Origin: Costus lasius
Lineage: Eukaryota; Streptophyta; Magnoliopsida; Zingiberales; Costaceae
DNA length: 64,000 nucleotides
Direction of reading: 5' to 3'
Assembly: GCA_027563935.2 (NCBI GenBank)
Contig: CM050447.1
Location: 83,437,461-83,501,460, forward strand
Below are positions 23,042 to 35,137 of this stretch, piece by piece; the stretch's first letter is position 1, and each line of letters starts with the position of its first letter. The notes beneath the pieces were generated by a model. The model made no database searches. It was given only the letters and a program-made list of their open reading frames with translations, and had not been told where the DNA came from. The position numbers and the translations under genes are program-made.

Positions 23042-24547
23042 TACTTGCGAGAAACACAAGGTGTATGTTTGCTTGTATGAAAAATTTTTTGGAAAATTTT
23101 TCTTCTATCCATGTGCATTTCACGTAGAAAGCATTTTTCATCTAAACCTCTCTTTTCAATTTATGGCTGAAATTTGATTTTGTTTTATGTTTGATTTAAG
23201 ACCGAAGGCGCACGTAGTTTTGTCAAGTAGGACGGGCATTGTGTCTTCGGACTGGCCGGGTCTCTTGATCTGACAAAACTGCCAGCCGATAGGGTCAATG
23301 AAATCATCATGGAACTTGATCTAAATTTTGGCATAAATTTGGTTAAGAGAGTGCTTTGGATGATGTTGGCGCATAAGGTGCTAAAATTTGATTTTTCTGG
23401 ATTTTCAAATTTTACATGCACCACTTAATTGGGTTGATATGGTCATAGCGAGTGCCCTCCTGTGTTGTGATGTGGAAGCATGTTTCCACTTGTGATGAAT
23501 GCTTGTAAAATCTCTTTCCACCTGCGTGTGGTTCTCTCCCTATCTTGTTGTAAAGAATTTTTCATCTTGTTTAGAATAGATGTAGAATTATATGATAGGT
23601 TAAGGCTTCATCTTGACAACAAGGAGTCTTCTTCAATCGGAGTCAGAAGTGGCGCCAGCTTTGGAAGCGTGGTGATGGACTTGCGGCTGAAGGAAGGACA
23701 CATGCTTTCGGCTTCTGGCATGGACTGATCTGCTTTAGGGACTTGCAACCCTTGGATGCATGATAACATGTCACATGGCTCGTGACAAGTTATGTGTATG
23801 AAAAGGGCTATGACCATATCGACCGAACTAGCATGCCTATGATGGTTTATTATTTTGTCCATAGCATGCCTGTGATGTTTTTCCTTTGCTGCCATAACCA
23901 TAGGAAAACTGCATGCTAGAAAAGAATAAAATAAACATGAAAAAACTCTCATTGAAATATCAAGTCAATAGCCTTCTAACGCGTAGCCCTCATCAAACTA
24001 TCGATCGGTGGTGTTGTGAACTGTTTCACACCCTCGTGGGACACACCCACTTATCTTTAGGAGGTGTGTGGTGCCAATGGTTTCCCCAGTCCATTTTAAT
24101 CGGGCGCGCCTTCGCAAGGAAACTCGTTGACCCTGGGCATAACGGTTAGGATCTAACTTGACTAGTTTTTCATATGTCACTGACATGATGAATCACTAGA
24201 GGCAGCTGTTGAGAGGATAGGGTTCTGTGCTGTATCCAGCCCTCGCTGGACACAGGGCGCCTAGTCTGTCTTAACTAAGAGGAATTGTGCACGACACAAT
24301 TGGCTGGCATGCCTACCTGAAGAAGCATGAGATCACTCTGTGCATCCCAACTCACCCTCGTGAGTCGCGGAGACCTCATGTGAAATTAGGATCCTACTCA
24401 CCTCTTTCCATGTCGAGTTTGAGAGTTCTCAACTTGTTTTGGAAGTAGTCGAAGCATAGCATTTAATTTAAAATCCTTGTTAAATGCTTTATCATAGTAC
24501 TTATTTTACTTATTTGCTTATTGTAGAAGGCATCTCCTGATCTAAGA
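23042..24547 (+). other. Untranslated leader of B1
   Basis: About 1.5 kb without a supported gene between primer site and gag. It is related to the family A leaders in blocks. Three hairpins with loop CCTC lie at 24026-24041, 24235-24250 and 24350-24365, with the same order and spacing as in A3. Confidence 0.75.
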
Positions 24548-25130
24548 TTGAAACTCTATAAAAACAAATTGGATGGGACAAATTGGCCAAAGTGGTTCAA
24601 GATTTTGTCCAAGATACTCGAACAAGAAAATAAGGTGCATCTTCTTGAAAGACCTCCATCCCAGCCCAGTGTGTATTTCACTACTGAGTGGGAGTGGAAT
24701 GTCTATCTTGAACATTGTGAAGATAACGAACAGTACACTGCTCTTGTCTTAGAGTGCATGACCCCAGAGGTCAAAGTTGAGTGTGATGAGATGGGAATTT
24801 ATGATCTTATCATACATCTCAAAGGTCTCTTCACACCATGCTCTATAGACAAAGATCAAGAGAGTTCTATTGGATCTTCAGAGTGTATGCCTAAATCTGA
24901 GAATGACCATGGTTCTGTATCTTCGAAGCTAATATTTCGGAAGACTGGGAATGCATGGGTATTTCGAAGAGGATTGATGGCCAAGAAGAGCATGGCAAAG
25001 AAGAAGGGATGTAATCCATCTGCTTCAGGTATTGTGTTATTGAGGTCTTTTGTCTACTTCTTATTCATGGGTACTGAGTACCGCATGTGAAGCTTACATA
25101 TGTTTTTCATATGCAGGAGCTCAAAAGAAG
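24548..25130 (+). pseudogene. gag: Copia gag of B1, decayed
   Basis: Open from ATG 24548 to TGA at 25088-25090 (180 residues). The first half is copia Gag (KLDGTNWPKWFKIL, then a LERPP block and LECMTPEVK). The second half has a large deletion: the central Gag helices and the zinc knuckle are missing, and a lysine-rich stretch runs on into what was the protease start (a shifted equivalent of VLDTACGAHIC at about 25065-25100). It cannot make a working Gag. The matching coding frame of A0 places the ancestral ATG near or slightly before 24548. Confidence 0.8.
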
Positions 25131-27790
25131 TAGGACCATGAGGCTTGGTGGGATCGACTCTCGGGTCAGGGACGGAGCATTGGATGCTGCTGTTGATATC
25201 ATCTCACTGCCTTGAAGACTTTATCTAGAACTTTGCTATTATGTATCAGCTTATGTATTAGAACATCATTCCTTTTTGGAAAGGATTTCAGTTTGAAATA
25301 ATAAATGATATTTTCTTCAAATCTGAGATGTTCTATTGAAGTGATACAGTTGATAATAGTTTGTGGTTCTATATGTAACACAAGATCAGATCCAATGATT
25401 CAATAAACACCCTCTTATAGCATTGTCTCTTGAACCATAGAACAATGGTCACATCCAAAGGCCCATGGACTATTGGGATCATTATCCTTTCAGGATTATG
25501 GTACATGTGAGCCTAGTTCAAAGGAACAATGTGACAGATGCTGCCTTCACCATAAAGGGTGGAAGGACTATTGGCTTGTTGGATCTATTACACAGCACTG
25601 TATGTGGACCCATGTAAACAAGCACTAAGAGGTGTTATATGCTTCATCAGGTGTGGGTATGCCTTATCCAACCTAAGAACTTTGGAGAAATCCAAGAAGT
25701 TCACAAATGAAGTATTGAGTCAAATTGGAGGATCTATTAAAGCACTTTGATTGGATCAAGGTGATTAGTGGAGAATTTGATGACTGTCCTAAGAAGTGTG
25801 GAGTTATCTCACAGCTTACTTATTACACCACTGTGTGGTGAATTTCAAAGAAAGAAAAAGGAACACATTGGATGTGGTTCCATCTTTGAATAGTCATGCA
25901 AATATACTACTATGATGCCATGCAAACAGATGCACTGTCACTCCATAAGAAAGTGTCTAAGCTAGCTTTTGAGTTGCGAACTGCAAATATCCCATTTCTT
26001 CAATGGAATTGGGAATGTAATGTGCAGTGATTCAAAAGTATGTGTTTGTGGTGCACTGTAGAGTGCTAATTCTATCCCAAAGAGAACAAAATATTTGTTG
26101 CTCAAACTGTTGTCTCTCTTGAGAAAGTATTTCTTTTAAAAGAAGCTAGTGGGAGTAGATTTGATTGGGACAAGGTCCAGAATCAACCACAATATAATTA
26201 GACACAGATGGAGAGCAAAATCTCACATACAGGTTGAAAGTCAACCTGAGGTTCAAGTAACACAGGAACCACATAAGTCTGGATCGATTCGATATGCTGG
26301 GCATGACGAATTTTTCATCAAGGATGAACCTAAGACTTATGAGGAAATGGAAGCGGTTGGTGGACCAGATTCCAAGAAATGGCTAAGGGCCATGAGAACC
26401 ATAATGGACTCCATGTCTGCTAATCAAGTCTGGGACTTGGATGAGCTGCCAAAGGGGTAATTCCCACAGGCTGTAAATAAATCTTCTAGGAAGATAGACA
26501 TGGAAGGTAACATTGTTACCTTGAAAGGCAAGCTAGTGAACAGAAATTTCAGGCAAATCCACTAGGTGGATAATGATGAAATTTTTCACCAATAGCTGAG
26601 TTTTAAGTCCATTAGGAATCTGCATGTTATAATTGCATGATCAGTTATGGCGTGTTGTTATGAAAACTGCCTTTCTTGCATGGACGTCTGAAAAGATATC
26701 TATAAGGAAATAGCCAGAAGGTTTTCATATCAAGGCCATAAAGATATGCAAGGTGTTATGCAAGCATGTTTAAAAGAGCCTGTGTTTACAAGAAGATCAA
26801 TGGGAGCACCTTAATAGTATTTCTTGTTCTAGAAGATTGATGATATTCTCCTCACATGGAATGACATCTCAGCTCTTCACATGGTGAAGAAAAGTCTTGA
26901 GATGTATTTCGAGAAGAATGATCTAGGGAATGATGCCTACATCCTAGGCATGAGGATCTATAGATAGAGATCCAAGAAAGTCATTGCCCTTTAGTCAATC
27001 TATGTTCATCCAAGAGTTTCTGGAAAGGTTTATATTGGATGATTCTAAATATTGATACCTTCCAGAGAGATATGGTCTGACTCTCATGAGGATGTTGTGT
27101 CCTATGACACAGCTGGAGAGTAATAACATGGGTCTAAAATCCTGATACATGGTGTATAGGATGGATCATGTTTTGAGTAATATACACAAGACCATTTGTG
27201 GCAAATGCTTGGAGCATAGCCAGTAAGTTTCAATCAGATCCTAGTGTTTGACACTTGATAGCTGTGAAAGCAATCCTTATATATACTTGGGAAGTATAAA
27301 GGATTGAAGTCTAGTCTATGATAGACAGGAAGAATTTTGTGTACAAGGGTACACTAATACTTCGTTCCAGTCTTATGACCACAGCCAGGATTTGCGCTTT
27401 GCCTTGTTGTGGTGTTGTGTGCTGAAAGAGCATTATGCAATCCATAGTAGCAAAATTCTACAAATAAGGCTGAGTATATTGCAGCTTCTTGTGGCAGCCA
27501 AGGAAGCAGCTTCATTCATTTGAACTTGATTTAGTTTATGGTGCTTGATGGTCCAGTATAGTTCTTACTGGGGCCATAGCATAAGTGAAGGAACTTAGTG
27601 CTCAAGTATGTACTGCAGCATATCATCTGATCTTAGAGATCATGGATAAGGATGATGATCAAATTTGTTAAAATAAACACAGATAACAATCTGGAAAAAC
27701 CCACTGACATAGCCTCTGGCGCAGCGGAAGCTAAATGGGTCATACTAGAGACATTAGAACTGACTAAACATCAGTTGCCCTTGGTCTTAG
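25131..27790 (+). pseudogene. pol: Copia protease-integrase-RT-RNase H of B1, heavily decayed
   Basis: Collinear with A0 pol but full of stops and shifts. Recognisable islands are a protease piece near 25100-25300, an integrase core piece near 25680-25860 (SIKAL then a broken NGVSERRN equivalent), and an open stretch 26149-26460 with KDEPKTYEE and MDSMSANQVWDLDELPKG (start of RT). A damaged equivalent of YVDD lies at about 26830-26860, and the RNase H tail at 27640-27720. The level of decay is far greater than in A0 or A3, so B1 is an old insertion. Confidence 0.8.
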
Positions 27791-27793
27791 TGC

Positions 27794-27804
27794 AAGTGGG
27801 AGAT
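27794..27804 (+). promoter_or_regulatory. Polypurine tract of B1
   Basis: AAGTGGGAGA plus T directly before the 3' LTR. It has survived intact although pol around it is badly decayed. Confidence 0.85.
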
Positions 27805-30075
27805 TGTTGGTGTTTATGCCCTGCAGACCAATGTTTGGACATGGTCGGGCATTGTTTAAATGTACTTTGATATAATTATTATTCTCTATAAAGGCATGGT
27901 CATTATTATGCAGACTTCTTTACCTGCGTTGATGTATTGAGTTGCATAAATAATGTCCCAGGAGTTTGGATTGGATCCATTCTCATAAGCTATCCGTAGT
28001 CAAGGTACCTTAGCAGATAAGGGACAGTCTTGGTACATGTGAGACTGGTGTATGGGTTGGTTAAGTGCGGAGTACAGTAACGCAGGCATACAGGTGCATT
28101 GGATGCACTGGAGTGATCCACCGTGAGGATTGACTTGTCTAGTCAACAAGTCAATCTCACATGCAAGAGGTTTGCATTGATCCTTAGACTTGAGGTATTC
28201 ATGTCTAGATTTGATGATGGGTATGCTTTGATACAGTCTTACGTCTCTCCGTAATTGGGAGACCAAAACGACTGACATTGGGCATGTCATAAGTCATGTA
28301 GAGACATGGATGACCAATAGTAGGATCTGCCCCTTCCTTATTGGAAGCATGATATCCACTCAGGGGCGCCCCACCTTATTGGTGCATGACAGGAATGTGT
28401 GGCCACACTTGTTGAGTCATGACCAATGCATTGGATTGATAAACTTGAGACTAATCCAATGGCAGGATATCAGTTTAGGCAAAGGGATCTATAATGCAAT
28501 GGGAATCCTCGTTGCTTGTTAGGAGTTGTTGCCATAATGACTTAAGTCCTATGACATGGGTAGTAGTGATGTGTTGCTAGATACCCCTCACTACTTATGA
28601 TGTTTACATCATTGCCATCGTCATATGGATCCTACGGGGTCACACCCAATAGACTCTTGACGTTGCTTTAATCAGAAGCCTTATGATCAAGTTATTGGAT
28701 AACTTGGATCAATTTGGAAGATTTCATCAGCGCCAATGGGCCTGATGAGTTAGAAGAAAGTTATTGGAGCCAAACTTCATTTTTGGCAGGTTGACCTGAA
28801 ATTGACCTTAATTGGTCACATTTGGATTAGAGTTGCATTGGATTAGATCCAATGGCTAATCAACCCATGCCATGAAGTTTGGGCTAGCTCATTATCCAAT
28901 GAGGCCCAATAATTAGTTGTCATGAAGAGGGAATTGGCTTAAAAGGGTATAATGGGGAGAAATCTCACCCCATTGGCGCCTAGGGGCATAATGGGGTGAG
29001 GGAGGCGCCTTTGCTTCATTATGGAAGTAAAGGGCGCCTAGCCCCTCTTCCTTGGATGGGATACTTGCCTCTAAGGCAAGTCTTGGGGCTGATATGGCTT
29101 AAGAACTTTTATGGGAAGTTCCTAGGCGCATATGGATATAGGGAAGAGGTATATGGTAATGTCTAGGAGACTTACCTTACCTCAAACCCTAGTTTCTCCC
29201 AAGACACCACCCTAGCCGAATTCCTCTTGCATGTTGCGCCTAGCCACTTCTCCTTTGATGGTAAGAATGCATTTGAGGCATGTCTTGGGCTGATATAGTG
29301 CTTGGACATTTATGGATAGGTTGAATGAGGTTTATGGTAAAGTCTTGGAGACTTTCCTTGCCTCAAGACACCTCATCCTAGCCATACACTTGGCATGATC
29401 CTAGCCCTTGCCCAAACCGCCTCTAGTCCTATTTATAGGACCCCTTGTCGCCCCCTCTTGGGTTCCCTTCCTTGAAGACGTGAGGTCTCATACACAAGGA
29501 GGCGTGGAGGCTTAAGGTGGCGACAACTTGAGAGCTTGGAGCTCTCCTTCTTCATCAAGGAGCGCAATCTTCTTCCATAGCCGCAAGTTCTTCTTCTTCT
29601 CCCTCTCTTCTTGGCGCAAGGACTCTTAGTGTTTGGTGGCATCTCCTTGCCACAAGCCCTCTTCGTTCCTTGGCCATAGGCGCACCTTGCTTGAAGGTGG
29701 CGCATACAAAGAAGAAGAAGGAAGCACTTGGCGCATCATCTTCCTCCTCATCTCTTCTTGGCGCTTTCATCTTGGAGGTGGTGCAAGAGAAGTGAAGGAA
29801 CCCTAAGGCTTGATTCTCTTCCCGAGGCTAGCACCAAGAATGGAAGTGAGCAACGATCAAGGAGTCGACGCGTGGATACTTGTAGAGGGCGAGCACTTGA
29901 TCGTCTTCGAACATGGCTTCAAGATCCGAGCAAGCAATAGAGGTATTATCCTTGTCACATCCTTGTGTTCTCCCTCGCATGGATCCTTGGGCAAAAGGAA
30001 TATGTTTCGGGTGTAATGCTTCCGCTGCGTCCTGGGACTGTAAAAATTTTAAATTACACCCGGTATTCCCTAACA
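27805..30075 (+). repeat. 3' LTR of copia element B1
   Basis: 2271 bp, TGTTGGTGTTTATGCCC to ...CCCGGTATTCCCTAACA. It is the complete family B LTR in this element. The hairpin at 28688-28706 equals that of the 5' LTR. The following base (30076) is inside an A-family pol gene, so B1 inserted into an older copia element. Confidence 0.93.
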
Positions 30076-31679
30076 ACACGATGGGATCTTCATCATTGAG
30101 GATGAGCCCAGGACCTATGATGAGGCAGTTAGTGGACCGGACTCCGAGAGATGGCTTGAGGCCATGCGATCCGAGATGGATTCCATGTCAGCCAACCAAG
30201 TCTGGGATTTAGTTGAGCTGCCGGATGGGGTAAAACCCATAGGGTGTAAATGGGTCTTCAAGAGGAAGACAAACATGGATGGCAACATAGTTACTTATAA
30301 AGGTAGACTAGTGGCTAAAAGATTCAGACAAGTCCATGGGGTAGACTATGATGAAACCTTTTCGCTAGTTGTCATGATCAAATCCATTCGGATTCTGCTT
30401 GCTATAGTTGCATATCATGACTATGAGATATGGCAGATGGATGTTAAGACAGCATTCCTTAATGGGAAGCTGACAGAGGATGTGTATACTACACAACCTG
30501 ATGGGTTCATCCATTCTACAGAAGCCAATAAGGTCTACAGGCTAAAGAAATCCATTTATGGATTAAAGAAAGCATATCGAAGTTGGAGTCTTCGAGTTGA
30601 TGAAGCTGTGAGAGATTATGGCTTTATTAAAAGTGAAGATGACGCCTGTGTATGCAGAAAATTCAGTGGGAGCTTGGTGACTTTTCTGGTCTTGTATGTC
30701 GATGACATATTGCTCATCAAAAATGACATCCCTAGTCTTCAGTCTGTGAAGACATGGTTGGGAAAGTATTTTGAAATGAAAGACTTAGGGGAGGCCGCCT
30801 ATATCTTAGGCGTGAATATCTACTGGGATAGATCCAAGAGGCTCCTGACCCTTAGTCAAAGTACCTACATTGATAAGGTCCTGGAAAGGTTCTACATGGA
30901 GCAATCCAAGAAAGGATACCTTCTAGTAAGACATGGCTTTACTCTCTCAAAGAACCAGTGTCCCACCATAGAGGCTGAGAGGGATGAAATGAGTCAAGTG
31001 CCCTATGCTTCGGCAGTAGGATCGATCATGTATGCAATGTTGTGTACTAGACCATATGTGGCTTATATTGTGAGCATAACCAGCCGATACCAATCCAATC
31101 TGGGTCTGCAGCACTGGGTGGCTGTAAAGAACATCCTAAAGTATCTGAGAAGAATTAAGGATCTATTCTTGGTCTACGGGGGATAGGAAGAGCTTAGTAT
31201 TCAGGGCTACACTGATGCATCATTCCAATCAGACCCTGATGACTTTAGATCGCAGGCAGCTATGTGTTTAAAATGAATGGAGGTGTTGTATGCTGGAAAA
31301 GCTTCTTCAAGCAATCTACCATAGCTGATTCTACAACCGAGGCTGAGTATGTGGCTGCTTCTGAGGCAGCCAAGAAGCCATTTGGTTAAGGAAGTTCATT
31401 TCTGAACTTCAGGTGGTTCCAAGTACAGTAGATCTCATTGAGCTCTATTGTGACAACAATGGGGCAATTGCACAAGCTAAGGAACCACGGTCTCATCAAA
31501 AGTCCAAACACATACTCAGGAGATTTCACCTGATCAGAGAGATCATTGACCGAGGTGATGTCAAGATTAGCAGAGTTGACATAGAGAACAATCTAGCAGA
31601 CCCACTGACCAAAGCTTTGGCGCAGCAGAAGCATGATGGTCACGCTATGGATATGGGGTTGAGGTTCCTCAACCTCTAG
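30076..31679 (+). pseudogene. pol: Family A copia RT and RNase H (element A1), 5' truncated
   Basis: The frame begins at once after LTR B1 with HDGIFIIEDEPRTYDE, equivalent to A0 from about 2133. It is open to 31184 and contains the whole RT, with YVDD intact. Changes at otherwise conserved places (for example KQAS to KKAY) suggest relaxed constraint. TAG at 31184, then two shifts, disrupt RNase H, whose end is open again at 31413-31679 (CDNNGA, NNLADPLTKAL). Gag, protease and integrase are absent because the left part was lost at the B1 junction. Confidence 0.9.
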
Positions 31680-31689
31680 GTCTTAGTGC

Positions 31690-31700
31690 AAGTGGGAGAT
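31690..31700 (+). promoter_or_regulatory. Polypurine tract of A1
   Basis: AAGTGGGAGA plus T immediately before the TGTTGG of the LTR at 31701. Confidence 0.85.
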
Positions 31701-33765
31701 TGTTGGTGTTTATGCTACTTGACTCTGATATTTATATATCATTCTAGCATTGTCGTTATCATTATTTGTCTACATCTACGATTGTGTACTTACATGATAA
31801 TGTCTCTGGAGAGAGATTGGATCTGTGCTCAAACTATTGTCCCTAGTCAATGTGCCTTAGTGGATATGGGACAGCTATGGTACATGAGAGACTGGTATAT
31901 GGGCTAGTTAGGCACGAGGTGCTAACGTAGATATATGGGTATATCAGTGGTGGATATATTGGACCGACCCGCTATGAGGCAATGACTTGGTGTCATGAAT
32001 TATCCTCACAAGTGATAGGAGATGCATTGATCCCTTGACTTGAGGTCATTGACTCTTCTATATGGTTAGGGACATGCTTTGATGCAACCTAACACCTCGC
32101 AGTAGTTGGGAGGTTATAACGGTTGTCATTGAGTATATCACGACCCATATGAGAAGGTCAATGTACAGACAGAGGATTTTCCCCTTTCTAAGGGAAGCTT
32201 GATATCCATGGAGCTCCTCTATGGTTCTATGATTGAAAGTGTATGGCCATACCCAAGTGAGAACCCGATTTAGTCATAACCATGTGATTGGGTAAAAACA
32301 AGTGGTGACACACTTGTCCAATCGGATATCAGTTTGGCAAAGAGACTATAATGTATCTATACCTAGTTGCGATGATGGGGATGTCGATGTCGATATTCAT
32401 TTCGATGACTTGGGTAGCAGCGATGCACTACTAGGTGCCACTTACTACTTGTGGTGACCTTAGGTCAGCACTGCCAACGTCAGAGGAACCTACTATTGGT
32501 GTATATACCATAGGATCTAGTTTTGGTCCATCTTTGTACTACTTGACACTGATATTTATATATCATTCTGGCATTGTCGTTATCAATGTTTGTCTACATT
32601 TGCGATTTTGTACTTACATGATAATGTCCCTGGAGATAGATTGGATCTATACTCAAATGGTTGTCCCCAGTCGATGTACCTGAATGGATATGGGACAACT
32701 CTAGTACTTGTGAGACTGGTATATGGGCTAGTTAGGCACAAGGTGCTAACGCGGACATATGGGTATATCAGTAGTGGATATACTGGACTGACCCGCTGTG
32801 AGGCAATGACTTGGTGTCATAAGTTATCCTCACAAGTGACAAGAGATGCATTGATCCCTTGACTTGAGGTAATTGACCATTCTATATAGTTAGGGACATG
32901 CTTTGATACAACCTAACACCTTGCCATAGTTGGGAGGAAATAACGGTTGTCATTGAGCATGTCACGACCTATATGAGAAGGTCAATGGACAGATAGAGGA
33001 TTTGCCCCTTCCTAAGGGAAGCTTGATATCCATGGACTCGTCTATGGTTCTATGACTGAAAGTGTATGGCCATACCCAGGTGAGAACCTGTTTTAGTCAT
33101 AACCATGTGATTAGATGAAAACAAGTGATGACAGACTTGTCTGATCAGATATCAGTTCGGCAATGAGACAGTAATGCATCTGTACCTAGTTGCGATGATG
33201 GGGATGTCGATGTCGATATCAATTCTGATGACTTGGGTAGCAGCAATGCACTGCTAAGTTCCACTCACTGCTTGTGGTGACCTTAGGTCAGCATTGCCTG
33301 TTGGTAAACCCCAGGGATTTTAAAAATTTTAGAAACAAGCACAGCGGAAGCAATCCCCGAAACAGGCCAGTCCCAAAAACCCAGAAGATCGAGTCTTGCG
33401 AGGGAATCGACACGGTGAGTAGGAGATGATACCTTGTAGCAAAGAAGGAGGATGCGATGCAGGCGCCCAAATGTTCGCCCTCTGCAGTCTCGCACATAGC
33501 CGAACCTCGAGTTCTCTTCTTCCACGCCCGATGCTAGCCTTGGGAAGAAGATCCATGCCTTTGGGAGAATTCCTCAAGCACTTGCGCCAACTTCCAAGGG
33601 AAGATGCCAAGGAGAGGAGATGGAAGCTCACTAAAGTCCAACCTTGTGAGCGCCAAGAGGAGAGGGAAGAGGAGAGGAGGTGGAGAAATCGCCAAGGTCC
33701 AACCTTGTGAGCGCTTTCTCTTATCAACCAACCACCTGAGGGAGGGCGCCAAGGAGGTATTAATC

Positions 33766-33893
33766 CAGGAGAAGAGGTGCAACTCTTCACAAGTCAAGGG
33801 GCGCACCTCTTCACAAGGGGCGCATCTCTTCACAAGTGAAGAGGCGCAACCCTTCACAAGTGAAAAGGTGCCCCCTCTTCACAAGAGGATGGC
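33766..33893. repeat. Short tandem repeats with GGCGCA and CTTCACAAGTGAAG
   Basis: Four to five imperfect units of about 25-30 bp, each with a near-palindromic CTTCACAAGTGAAG and a GGCGCA word. The other A3 LTR has the same array at 39726-39850. It lies between the TGGGCC array and the transcription start side of the LTR. Confidence 0.7.
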
Positions 33894-33914
33894 GCCAACT
33901 CCAAATACCTCCCG

Positions 33915-34137
33915 CTTCATTTGGGCCCATTTGGTCCAATTAGCCCATTGGGCTTAATTGGCCCATTTGGCCTGTTGGGCCCATTTGATCCAAATAGCCT
34001 GTTGGGCCCATTTGATCCAAATAGCCTGTTGGGCCTATTTGATCCAAATATCCTATTGGGCCTACTTTACCCAAATAGCCTGTTGGGCCTATTTGGCCCA
34101 TTTAGCTAGTTGGGCCCAATTGGCCCTTCTGGCCCAA
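33915..34137. repeat. TGGGCC (site II-like) minisatellite in A3 3' LTR
   Basis: Units of about 22-30 bp of the form CCTGTTGGGCCCATTTGATCCAAATAG. At least ten TGGGCC/GGCCCA words are present, several as the palindrome TGGGCCCA. Any peptide read through it is a repeat artefact. Confidence 0.85.
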
Positions 34138-35116
34138 AAATGAAGTTAGCTCCAATAAGTCCCTTCCAACTCATCAGGCACAGTGGCGCTGATGGATTCT
34201 CCCAATCATATCCGAGTTATCCAATAACTCGATCAATAGGCTACCCGATCAATACGAGAACCCGAGTTTCAAGTTGTGCGACCCTGTAGGTTCCTCTGAC
34301 GTTGGCAATGATGAACTCAGGTCATCACAAGCAGTAAGTGGCACCTAGCAGTGCATCGCTGCTACCCAAGTCTTCGGAATGGATATCAGCATCGACATCC
34401 CCATCATCGCAACAAGTTACCGATGCATTACAATCTCTTTGCCAAACTGATATCCGATTGGACAAAGTGTGCTACCACTTTGTTTTCACCCAATCTCATG
34501 GTCATGACTAAATCAGGCTTTCACCTGGGTATGGTCATACACTTCTAGTCATGCAACCATAGGGGGCCCCATGGATATCAAGCTTCCCGTAGGAAAGGGC
34601 AAATCCTATGTCTGTCCATTGATCTTCTCATATGGGTCGTGACATACCCAATGACAACCGTTATGACCTCCCTACTACGGCGAGGCATTAGGTTCTATCA
34701 AAGCATGTCCCTAACCATATAGAAGAGTCAATGACCTCAAGTCAAGGGATCAATGCATCTCCTATCACTTGTGAGCTTAACTCATGACACCAAGTTAAAG
34801 CCTCACATTGGGTCGGTCCAGTATATCCACTATTGATATACCCATATGCCTGCGTTAGCACTCCATGCGTAACCATCCCATATACCAGTCTCTCATGTAC
34901 CAGAGCTGTCCCTTATCCACTCAGGTACTCGACTGGGGACACACCGTTTGAGCATAGATACAATCTGTCTCCAGGGACATTATTATCCATGTACATAATC
35001 GCAGATGTAAACATAGCATAATAACGACAATGCCAGAATGATATATATATATTAAATATCAATGTCAAGTAGTACAAGATGGACTAACAATGAGTCCAAG
35101 GGCATATACACCAAGA

Positions 35117-35127
35117 ATCTCCCACTT
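35117..35127 (-). promoter_or_regulatory. Polypurine tract of A3
   Basis: Minus strand AAGTGGGAGA plus T adjoining the 3' LTR, equal to the tract of A0, A1 and B1. Confidence 0.85.
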
Positions 35128-35137
35128 GCACTTAGAC

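Larger units (their letters stand above)
33299..35116 (-). repeat. 3' LTR of A3
   Basis: 1818 bp. It starts with TCTTGG instead of TGTTGG at 35116 and ends ...GGGGTTTACCAACA at 33299. By eye it closely resembles the 5' LTR, including the TGGGCC array (33915-34137) and the CTTCACAAGTGAAG repeats (33766-33893). The R/U5 hairpin is at 33515-33550. Confidence 0.93.

Noticed and set aside
22386..23177. Open frames of 70-103 residues on both strands of LTR B1 (and 29433-30212, 62416-63442)
   Set aside because: Conserved because the LTRs are copies; frames overlap on both strands and cross the primer site.
33921..34143. Open frames of about 60 residues made of repeated GPFGP/LLGLF units
   Set aside because: They are translations of the TGGGCC minisatellite in two frames. 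The same happens at 39878-40109. No coding evidence.
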